Assembly: GCF_018139145.2 (NCBI RefSeq)
Contig: NW_026114246.1
Coordinates: 248,001-312,000 of the forward strand
From: Gymnogyps californianus
Lineage: Eukaryota > Chordata > Aves > Accipitriformes > Cathartidae
Length of the DNA stretch: 64,000 bases
Direction of reading: 5' to 3'
The position numbers and the translations under genes are program-made. Positions 35,643-43,885 of this stretch are shown piece by piece. The notes under the pieces are model-generated. The model was not told where the DNA came from, searched no databases, and worked only from the letters and a program-made list of their open reading frames with translations. Each line of letters begins with the position of its first letter. Position 1 is the first letter of the stretch.

Positions 35643-36367
35643 TGCGGTGGGTTGACCCTGGCTGGATGCCAGGCGCCCACCAAGCTGCTCTATCACTCCC
35701 CTCCTCAGCTGGACAGGGGAGAGAAAATATGATGAAAGGCTTGTGGGTCGAGATAAGGACAGGGAGATCACTTCACCAATTACTGTCATGGGCAAAACAG
35801 ACTCGACTTGGGGAAAATTAATTTAATTTATTACCAATCAAACCAGAGTAGGATAATGAGAAATAAAATCAAATCTTAAAACACCTTCCCCCCACCCCTC
35901 CTTTCTTCCTGGGCTCAGCTTTACTCCTGATTCTCTCTACCTCCTCCCCCCGAGCGGTGCAGGGGAACAGGGAATGGGGGTTTGGGTCAGTTCATCACAC
36001 GTTGTTTCTGCCGCTCCTTCCTCCTCAGGGGGAGGAGGACTCACACTCTTCCCCTGCTCCAGCGTGGGGTCCCTCCCACGGGAGACAGTCCTTCACGAAC
36101 TTCTCCAACGTGAGTCCTTCCCACGGGCTACAGTTCTTCACGAACTGCTCCAGCATGGATCCCATCCATGGGGTGCAGTCCTTCAGGAACAGACTGCTCC
36201 AGCATGGGTCCCCCACAGGGTCACAAGTCCTGCCAGCAAACCTGCTTCAGCGTGGGCTCCTCTCTCTCCACAGGTCCACAGGTCCTGCCAGGAGCCTGCT
36301 CCAGCGTGGGCTTCCCACAGGGTCACAGCCTCCTTCGGGCACATCCACCTGCTCCAGCGTGGGGTCC
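35643..36367 (-). mobile_element. Long solo LTR (outer element), 3' part
   Basis: The + strand begins TGCGGTGGGTTGACCCTGGC after the target duplication CTATG (35638-35642; the partner is 41859-41863). Read on the - strand this is the R/U5 side, with AATAAA in the stretch complementary to TTTATTACC near 35838. It is interrupted at 36367 by a younger provirus and resumes at 41441. The GCTCCAGC(G/A)TGG-rich repeats at 36048-36360 belong to it. Assembled, it is about 1.14 kb, long for an LTR. Confidence 0.85.
36048..36360 (-). repeat. GCTCCAGCRTGG tandem repeats in outer LTR
   Basis: Six or more diverged units of about 45-60 bp carry CTGCTCCAGCGTGGG followed by CCACGGG or CCACAGGGTCACA and a GTCCT segment. 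Similar units resume after the inserted provirus (41441-41560). They resemble the 49-bp array of the composite provirus in the CTGCTCCAGCATGG core, although the flanking sequences differ. Confidence 0.75.
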
Positions 36368-37002
36368 TGTTACGACCCGGACCGGACAGACCAGAGGGTC
36401 GTAGAGGTTCTGGGATCCCCCCGGGCTAAATTAAGGTGAAACGACACCAAACGATCACTTTGAACGCTTTATTCGAACAATCCAAACCGCGGAAGGCATA
36501 ACGGTGGGCAGCGTGGGTTGCAGCAAAACGTTCACAAGAAGAGAGAAAAGAGAGGAATAAGAAAAAAAAAGAAAGAGGGGGAAAAGAAAAGAGATAGTCA
36601 CCACCCTTGGATCCCGCGATGTCGGCGACGAGCGTGGCAATCCTCCGGTGATGGGCGTGCGCCGTGGCTCTTTGCTAAATCTCTGTCCACAGTCACGCCT
36701 CTTGAGTGTTCCAGAGGGTTCTTCACCTACTGAGCATGTGCGGCTTATTGGGGTGGTGGTCTTAGGGACTTTCCAAGGAGCTACAAGCCCCCTCCTCAGA
36801 TAAGCTTTGTGTGGCCTCTGGCCATATGCGGTGGGTTACCAGGCTGGTTCTGCCAGAACACAGGACTGCATACCCTCCGGCACACCCCCTGTGTCCATGC
36901 CAGCCAACTTCTTGCTAAAGGCCCTCTTTGTTATGCAGACCGCACCTTGGTTGCTACAATGTTTGAGACATTGACAGACATTAACTCTTCCAGTCCCTCA
37001 CA
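36368..37002 (-). mobile_element. 3' LTR of the pol-deleted provirus
   Basis: The full LTR of 635 bp reads TGTGAGGGACTGG to GGTCGTAACA on the - strand. AATAAA is present on the - strand within the complement of CTTTATTCG near 36467, marking the poly(A) signal. The adjacent internal sequence CCACGGGGTGG is a weak polypurine-tract candidate. Confidence 0.9.
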
Positions 37003-37141
37003 CCACCCCGTGGCTCAAACATTGTCCATATAATCCTCATCCAGGGTGGCGACTTCACAGACAGCAGAAAGAGGAAACACAAGGTAAGAGTAACAAGAAT
37101 AGGCAAAACAGGAACCCACAGCCCTAACATTACAACAATAT

Positions 37142-38086
37142 TCAAAAGTCACTTTCCCTGAGGTCTTCCTCGACCGTTGTGATCCGTACATGACGAATAG
37201 ATGTAATGGAGGATAGCAAGCAAGAGATCATACATCTGCCTATTGCAAGGCCCATCATCAAAAATAAAAATCCACACAGTATCATGAGGCCAATGTTTAC
37301 AAGCCATTTTCCCCAACCTGTAAGTCCCAGTGAGCCTACAAGAGAGGTGAGCCAAGTTTTCGGATCCCAGCTGTTAAACCGATCCTTGGGCTGCATCGCT
37401 TGAAAAAGTTCTCTGGTTTTCTCTGTCACCTCTCTCATCTTCTCTCGCGCTTCTTCTATGGTGGTGGTTGCGTTGTGTATGGTGAGACAACATTCTCCAT
37501 TGGTGAGATTTAACATTCCACATACACCTTGCTCCTTTAACCATAACATAGCTAAAGCTAATCTGTTTTGCAAAGCCATTTTAGACACTTGTTGAACCTG
37601 TAAATTCGTTTCCCCAAAGGCATAACGGGTCCAATTGCTTAGGACGTGTACTTGCCAGGTCAGATTTTCTAAAACGAATTGGTGCCTTTTAAGGGTCACA
37701 TATGGGGTAAATATATTCTCCAACATCAGAGATGTTGTCATGCCCCAGGTGTAATAATCAGGCACTCGAACTCCACGCACTGCCCACTCGGGTCGCGTCT
37801 CGGGTCCATCACTTTCCCGGCGCCTTCTGTTATGATGGGGCACTGAGAAATTGAACACTCTAGAAGGGCACATTGTTGGAATGCCGATGGTACAGCGTAA
37901 ACCTGCCATTTCATGTACATGCAGGTGTGAGTACATTTTCCCATTCGAACATGCCCAAAAGGTGCCCTGAGGGGATGGATATCTCGTAGTGGAGCACGTT
38001 AATGGGTCATAGGATTTAGTTATTCCGATTTCTCCTTTCCACACAAGGTTCCACTTGGTTTCGTGGGTAAGTAAGTGTGACTCCAC
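37142..38086 (-). pseudogene. env: Retroviral Env, SU end and transmembrane subunit
   Basis: The 314-codon frame contains the C-terminal end of SU, a basic RRRR site at residues 87-90 that could be cut by furin-like proteases, and the TM subunit. It has the immunosuppressive-type region [17 protein letters not shown] (about 172-188) followed by C at 189 and CC at 199-200. A coiled-coil-like stretch follows near 207-235, a membrane anchor near 261-283, and a short tail ends in RESDF. No obvious hydrophobic fusion peptide directly follows RRRR. It is in another frame from the SU ORF; the two overlap at 38016-38086, so a frameshift separates them and Env is not intact. Confidence 0.85.
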
Positions 38087-39398
38087 ATTTTAACGCAGTT
38101 TTTCGACTGGTAATGGGCCCTTTACACCTGGGGTCTCTAGGTTTAAATCCTGGTACCGGAAAACCCCAACAAGTACACATATCCCGAATGAAAGTTCGCA
38201 ATTCTGAGACATACCATGTTTCTATAGGGTCCCATGTTAACGATTCACAACCAACGGTCCGTGAACAGGTCATTAAGGGGGTGTTCTTATAGGGTAGGGG
38301 ATCTATTTCCCGCACATCAATTATATTGTCTGGATCAGGTAAAGCATGCTTAAGGGACCAAGCGTATTCATAACGAGAACGATTCTGGTGGGCATAGCCA
38401 CCCCATCTGCGAGGAATTTGAATACACCAACCTGGGGATAACGGAACATTATATTCATGTTGTAGGGGTTCACCGTGAGGGGGAGGGTCCCACCAACGTA
38501 CCAGATTACAAGGGATTTCCTCTTCCCGGGGACACCACTTCGAATTCAGTACAGACATGCAAGGGAGGTGCACTTCCCGGGGACACGCTGTCCAACCCTC
38601 TCGGGCTGCAAGGGCAGCGCTCGTAGTTCCCATACAGAGCTGTTGCTTCCAGCATGTAGCCTTCCACATATCCCTCCAGGTCGTGTTAACTGGAAACCTA
38701 TAGGCTACTGGAGAGGGTATGTAGTCAGCTTCCCACCCTGGAGGAGGTGTGTAGTCAATTCCCCACAAACATTGTCCCTTCCAGAGAGTATTCCGAATAC
38801 ACTTTTGGTTTAACGTTTCTAATTTTGAATTTAACGCTCGTGAGAGATTTAACCAAATAACGGCAAATTTGAGACCCTCTGATGCGGACGTAGGGAGGGC
38901 CACGCAAAACCCTTGGTCTGTTCGATTCCAGATTCGGACAAAACCAGTAATCAATTCCCATGCCAGGTTGGGTCGGTTATTCAGATTCCCCGTTGATTGA
39001 GACAAGATTATACATTCACAAAGTAAGAATATAAACTTTCCCCACACCATCTTTTCCCTAATAAAGAACAGCAACGGGCCTAACAGGATCAGGCAAACAA
39101 TGCAAAGAATGACCCGCTGAACAACTGAAACCCTAAGTCCCACGATGTTTGTCGGCAACCTCCCCAGTATCATCAAAACCTCTATTGGGGATTCGTCCCC
39201 AGGCAACCAGCATTTTACTCGAGCAGTCGGTTGGGGTCTGGAATTTCCAAACACATCAGTAACCCAAATTCGCTTTTTATCCGCCACTATCCCGTAGAGG
39301 TTAGCCACGTCCTCCCGGAGAGCCGACATCTGGGCTCCGGTATCTACTAAAAAGGTGACTGGAGTTTTAAAGGGACCCAGGGGAAAGGTAATTAACAA
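38016..39398 (-). CDS. Protease-Env(SU) fusion ORF of an ERV
   Basis: The 460-codon frame starts in a retroviral aspartic protease (LVDTGAQ, active-site DTG at residues 19-21; about residues 1-90). It then runs directly into Env: a hydrophobic segment at about 93-113, another at about 119-132, and a cysteine- and tryptophan-rich SU with several N-x-S/T sequons. RT, RNase H and integrase, normally between these, are missing, so the deletion joined protease to Env in frame. The frame is open upstream over the end of gag, in the -1 relation, suggesting that protease was originally reached by -1 frameshifting or an equivalent recoding. The ORF ends by a shift into the TM frame. Expression is unknown. 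Confidence 0.8.
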   Translation of the reverse strand: MLITFPLGPFKTPVTFLVDTGAQMSALREDVANLYGIVADKKRIWVTDVFGNSRPQPTARVKCWLPGDESPIEVLMILGRLPTNIVGLRVSVVQRVILCIVCLILLGPLLFFIREKMVWGKFIFLLCECIILSQSTGNLNNRPNLAWELITGFVRIWNRTDQGFCVALPTSASEGLKFAVIWLNLSRALNSKLETLNQKCIRNTLWKGQCLWGIDYTPPPGWEADYIPSPVAYRFPVNTTWRDMWKATCWKQQLCMGTTSAALAAREGWTACPREVHLPCMSVLNSKWCPREEEIPCNLVRWWDPPPHGEPLQHEYNVPLSPGWCIQIPRRWGGYAHQNRSRYEYAWSLKHALPDPDNIIDVREIDPLPYKNTPLMTCSRTVGCESLTWDPIETWYVSELRTFIRDMCTCWGFPVPGFKPRDPRCKGPITSRKTALKCGVTLTYPRNQVEPCVERRNRNN

Positions 39399-39427
39399 GT
39401 CCCCTTTGTCGTTTTCTGTGAGCCTCC

Positions 39428-41017
39428 TTAAATAGATCCACCGGCCATCCCCCGGCTCACCGACTGGGGATGGCGGAGGGGGTTTCCCGACTCCGGGATA
39501 CTCAGATCGATCAATGCAGTCTCCTGGGGGGCGGATGGGATCATTGTTTCAGGTTCCCGGGATGGGAGGACAAAATCCTTGGGGTTCGAGGGAGATGGGG
39601 TTTCCTTTCTTTTGTCCCAGCCTTTCGCCAAACTTTCCAGATTGGGGGTGGGTAACCCATCCATCACCTCTCTGGGAATCCCCTTTGAGATGCCTTCTGT
39701 CCATAAGAAGACACATCTTTTATTATCAGGGGGCCGCGTCGGCCTCGGGGGTGCAGCTTTTATTCCCCCATTGCCTTCCACCCTCCTAAGGTCCGCCTTG
39801 GATTTTGTCTCTCCCTGGCCCGTAAATCCCATCCGTCTCCCGTAATTAATCAATTCTTGTGCTACCTCTCCCCATGTCGTCTCCGGGGGACCTCCCCTCC
39901 TCCGGGGTCGGGGCGCCCTCAACCGATGTTGTAGTTGCACCGCATATAATTTCAAAGCATCAGGTAATCCTCTTATAAGGGGATGCAACCTGTCGGGGTC
40001 TGCCACATATTGCATGGGAGAGGGCTGTTGCGGAACCAATAACCGGTCATGCATCAACTGGAGACACGCAGTTTTCTGTACACTCTCTAAAATGTGCCCC
40101 GCCGTAGGCGTTTTAATCGAGAAGGGGTCTCCCCTTTCCATGGGATCCAATCCACCCACCCAGTATGCCACTCTTTGGGTCAGGGACCAGGGTTCTCTAT
40201 TGTCATTTGTGGTTAGAAAAACTCCCGGACCCCAATATCCTCTTGCCTTGTCCTCACTCAGCAAGATATGGACACCCCCGGTAAGAGACACTCTCCACAC
40301 ATACTCAGTTTCAGTTTCTCGGGGGCCCCGGGAATATTTCTCCTGAATTTTACCCAAATCAGTGGGAGAATAGGGAATGATACGAGTGGTAACTTGTTGG
40401 GCCCCTCCTTGACCACCATCCACAGTCTCAGTTTTAATCAAAGGTCGCATTACAGCTCCCTCCCCGAGGGAAGATATTTCTCTTATAGGGTCTAGGTCTT
40501 TAAGAGGGTATAACGATTTTGGATTTTTCCCCTCGTCAGAATCGGCATCCGAATTTTCTACACCAATTGGGGAGCGGATTTCATCTAATTGTTCCCGCAA
40601 TATTCGCTCCCGCTCCAAAGCTTCCGTCAAAGCGGTGTGTAGCCGTTGGTTAGTCACCCGCTCGGCGGTAAGCAGATCAGAGAGATGTCTTGTCTCATTT
40701 CCTAATTGCTCCTGCAGAGCCCCCACCAGATCTTGAAGGGATTTTATTGTCTCCCCTTCCACGTGTTGGGCCATGTGTTTATTCCGTTGTGCTGCCACCA
40801 GAGCTGCTCCTAAAACCGCACAAACTACTGCCTTCCCCTTTCCTTGTTTCAGTTTTCGTTCATTAGCCAAGCTGGAAATTCTGTCGGCTACCGCTTGTGG
40901 ATTGTGCCAATTATTGTGGGCCCAAGTCATACCAGAGAGAGAAGGTCGGGCGTTATAGCCCTCTAACCTCTCCAGGAGAGGGGTGCAATCTACAATCGGT
41001 CCTCCCAGGGAGGCCAT
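39428..41017 (-). CDS. gag: Intact ERV gag ORF, 529 aa
   Basis: An uninterrupted 529-codon frame beginning MASLGG. There is no glycine at position 2 for myristoylation. It has a short hydrophobic stretch (about 60-76), a long probable coiled coil (about 85-150), an acidic linker, and a capsid-like region (about 215-370) with YSPTDLGKIQEKYS and WSLTQRVAYWVGGLDP. A basic patch RAPRPRRRGG sits near 380. No CCHC zinc knuckle is visible. Position just inside the LTR and ahead of a DTGA protease supports gag. I cannot place it in a named genus. The absence of stops over 1.6 kb indicates recent origin or retained constraint. Confidence 0.85.
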   Translation of the reverse strand: MASLGGPIVDCTPLLERLEGYNARPSLSGMTWAHNNWHNPQAVADRISSLANERKLKQGKGKAVVCAVLGAALVAAQRNKHMAQHVEGETIKSLQDLVGALQEQLGNETRHLSDLLTAERVTNQRLHTALTEALERERILREQLDEIRSPIGVENSDADSDEGKNPKSLYPLKDLDPIREISSLGEGAVMRPLIKTETVDGGQGGAQQVTTRIIPYSPTDLGKIQEKYSRGPRETETEYVWRVSLTGGVHILLSEDKARGYWGPGVFLTTNDNREPWSLTQRVAYWVGGLDPMERGDPFSIKTPTAGHILESVQKTACLQLMHDRLLVPQQPSPMQYVADPDRLHPLIRGLPDALKLYAVQLQHRLRAPRPRRRGGPPETTWGEVAQELINYGRRMGFTGQGETKSKADLRRVEGNGGIKAAPPRPTRPPDNKRCVFLWTEGISKGIPREVMDGLPTPNLESLAKGWDKRKETPSPSNPKDFVLPSREPETMIPSAPQETALIDLSIPESGNPLRHPQSVSRGMAGGSI

Positions 41018-41139
41018 TATGAGTATACAATTATAGGGATCAGATCCCGTACTAGTCCTCAGAGGACTGTCTCCCCCGGTGTATGACTCCTGAAGACTTA
41101 TATGGGTTCATTCTAGACAGTTCTCAACATATATGGTAG

Positions 41140-41435
41140 TGTTCCAGATGGTTCTTCACCTACTGAGCATGTGCGGCTTATTGGGGTGGTGGTCTTAGGG
41201 ACTTTCCAAGGAGCTACAAGCCCCCTCCTCAAATAAGCTTTGTGTGGCCCCTGGCCATATGTGGTGGGTTACCAGGCTGGTTCTGCCAGAACACAGGACT
41301 GCATACCCTCCGGCACACCCCCTGTGTCCATGCCAGCCAACTTCTTGCTAATGGCCCTCTTTGTTATGCAGACCTCACCTTGGTTGCTACAATGTTTGAG
41401 ACATTGACAGACATTAACTCTTTCAGTCCCTCACA
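41140..41435 (-). mobile_element. 5' LTR remnant (U3 only) of the provirus
   Basis: About 296 bp are homologous to 36707-37002 of the 3' LTR, from TGTTCCAG to CCCTCACA on the + strand. The part corresponding to R and U5 and the primer binding site is absent; instead an unrelated sequence of about 120 bp (41018-41139) with TATATG-type motifs leads into gag. Since reverse transcription produces two full LTRs, this loss probably followed integration. Confidence 0.85.
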
Positions 41436-41440
41436 GGTCC

Positions 41441-41858
41441 TCCACGGGCTGCAGGTGGATATCTGCTCCACCGTGGACCTCCGTGGGCTGCAGGGGGACA
41501 GCCTGCCTCACCATGGTCTTCACCATGGGCTGCAGGGGAATCTCTGCTCCGGTGCCTGGAGCACCTCCTCCCCCTCCTTCTTCCCTGACCTTGGTGTCTG
41601 CAGAATTGTTTCTCTCACATATTCTCACTCCTCTCTTCTGGCTGCAATTGCACAAGTTTTTTCCCCCTTCTTAAATATGTTATCCCAGAGGTGCTACCAC
41701 TGTCACTGATGGGCTCGGCCTTGGCCAGCGGTGGGTCCTTCTTGGAGCTGGCTGGCATTGGCTCTATCGGACATAAGGGAAGCTTCTAGCAGCTTCTCAC
41801 AGAAGCCACCCCTGTAGCCCCCCCGGCTGCCAAAACCTTGCCATGCAAACCCAATACA
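41441..41858 (-). mobile_element. Long solo LTR (outer element), 5' part
   Basis: Continuation of the outer LTR after the inserted provirus. It ends AACCCAATACA at 41858 followed by CTATG (41859-41863), the partner of the left duplication. Read on the - strand, the LTR begins TGTATTGGGTTTG. The TG...CA ends and the matched 5-bp duplication support a solo LTR of about 1.14 kb. Confidence 0.85.
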
Positions 41859-41863
41859 CTATG

Positions 41864-43582
41864 GGGTGGAAACAAGCACTTGGCCTTGAAAGTCCCATTT
41901 ACATGAAAGTGAGGTGGGACTAATTCAAAACTTAGGACAATAATTTTAAAAACCCCACACAACACATGACTGGCTTGTGGTGTTTACTACCACAGAATAT
42001 TATCAAGCTCATAAAAACCACATCTTTGAAAGAACTTTTAGGAGTAGGAGAAACCTTAATGTTTAAGGATTTTACTTAGGATGAGAACTTCAGTGTGGAA
42101 GACTCAATGTCATCCTTGCCTGCAGTGTCCTCAGAAGCATCTGGTAGTGGTGACTATTAGGGGCTACTTTCATGCTGACAGGAAAGGACCTCAGTCTGAT
42201 CTAGTGTTGCACTGTTTCTATATTTCTGTTCTATATTTCAGTTCTCATAAGGCTAAACAAATTCTTTTCATATGTATCTAATTGGACAGCCCAGTTGCTT
42301 CATCAAAATAAATTTTTATTACATATTTTTAATAATTTCCTGCTAATATCTCAAAAACATTAAAAAGCCTCTTCCTTCAATGAAACTGGTGCCATTCAGT
42401 ATCTATCTGTAGTTGATGCCATTCAAAAAATAGGTAAACTGAAGAAGAGAGAGAATATTCAAAAATTATATTAAAAAAATTCAAATTTCTCTTAAAGAGC
42501 GATGGTACTCTGCACAGTACCTCTTGTGAAATCTGACTCCAAAGTGAGTTTATGCATCCAAGTGAAGATCAGATCAGTGAGAGAAGAGCTTCAAATGGCA
42601 CAGAGCAAAGAAAAAGAAAATAAAGTTGCAAATCAGACAAAAAATGTTAGTTTCAGTATAGGCCTATTCTGTACCTTTAAATAAATTAACAATTAACCAA
42701 GTAATCTTTCTCAGAATTTATTTTTCTAAATTCTCAAATGCATGTATTTATTCTAGCTTACCTATGTTTGCTGTTTTCATAAAGAATTAGAAACCTTAAG
42801 ATATAAATATTTGGAAAAAATCACTACTTTTCAGTAATATATTGAGAAACATTTCTTATTTTGAATGAAAGGGAAATAGAGTTCAGAAAAATGGTACTTT
42901 AATGCACTACATATTATTCTATGATATAGTGTTTTCAGCAATATTATACAATCACAATTTTAAATCTTTTCCTTCCATATTAACCAGTTTAGGGTTTTTT
43001 ATCCTAAATCCCATGTATTATTTCACAAAGCCCCTAAAATCTCATCACCTGAATTTAGGGTTCAAAACCTATCCAAAACATCAGGTATAGATTCCTATGA
43101 TGGTTGGCTAGAGAGGAGCCTTTTAAATTTTTTTTTTAATTTGGAAGACCAAGCACCAGCCAGACTTATACTCTGTCAAGACTGGAGAGAAACATTTCCT
43201 GAAGTTTTAATTTTCCATGAACCTCAGGAAAAGCTAAGAGAAGAATGATTATTATTAGCATTATCGATCAAGGAGTGTCTGACCTGGACAACTAAAAGGA
43301 CTAGAATCTCTAAGAATTGCTCTCCTTTTATTATTCTAAGACTCTCCCACTAACAAATACTCAGGCACACCCAGGATCTTTCAAAAATCATATGAGAAAG
43401 CAGATGGCTATAAAAATTCAAAGATTAAAATCTGCTTTACCTCCAGTTTAAAAAAAAAAAAAGTAGAAATTACCCTACAGATGTTAATAATTGTCTGGGG
43501 TGGGAGTCGGGGAAGGGGGAAGCTGACTTCTAAGTAAACAATGCAAAAAAAAGACAAAGAGGTCCCTGCTGATGTAAAACAA
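41864..43582. other. Intergenic, no gene seen
   Basis: AT-rich sequence without recognisable genes or repeats. Confidence 0.5.
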
Positions 43583-43585
43583 TAA

Positions 43586-43885
43586 AAACAGTTTTCTCAG
43601 CAGTGTCAGCTTAGCAAGCCTGAGGGTCTATATTTTAAACCCCAGTGGCTTGATGTCACTCACCCTGATGGTGTGTGTGAAGGAAGCTATCTGTCCACTA
43701 TGACCGACCTGAAAAGTGTTTTCAAAGCCCAGTGGGCTAATGTCACTCACACGGACGGTGGATGGTGGGATCTCTCAGGGCGGCAGCCTGGGGGAAGTGA
43801 GCTGCAACACCAGCAGCCGACCATCACTCACTCTGATGGCAGGGGGTCAGCTGGGATTCTTTGGTGGCCTCCCGGGCAATAGTTA
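43586..43885 (+). other. Small open frame with three VTHxDG-type repeats
   Basis: A frame open from just after TAA near 43583 to TAG near 43880 (about 97 codons) contains three in-frame copies of a short motif: VTHPDG (43655), VTHTDG (43742) and ITHSDG (43823). The spacings are 87 and 81 bases, both multiples of three. Between the first two copies the flanks are also alike (KPQWLD and KAQWAN). Differences include synonymous third-base changes (GAT/GAC, GGT/GGC). TTTTCTCAG near 43600 could serve as a splice acceptor. No known family is recognised; it may be an unknown exon or simply a decayed non-coding tandem duplication. Confidence 0.35.

Larger units (their letters stand above)
36368..41435 (-). 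mobile_element. Pol-deleted provirus inside the outer LTR
   Basis: The 5068-bp provirus lies on the - strand, flanked by the duplication GGTCC (36363-36367 and 41436-41440) of the host LTR. Order in its own direction: U3 remnant of the 5' LTR, gag, protease fused to Env SU, Env TM, full 3' LTR. RT, RNase H and integrase are deleted. The two U3 copies differ at only about seven of roughly 296 aligned bases by eye, so the insertion is fairly young. The 5' LTR has lost R, U5 and the primer binding site. Confidence 0.9.

Noticed and set aside
35957..36439. 160-aa and 151-aa plus-strand open frames
   Set aside because: They run through the tandem repeats and AT of the outer LTR in the antisense direction and cross into the inserted LTR.
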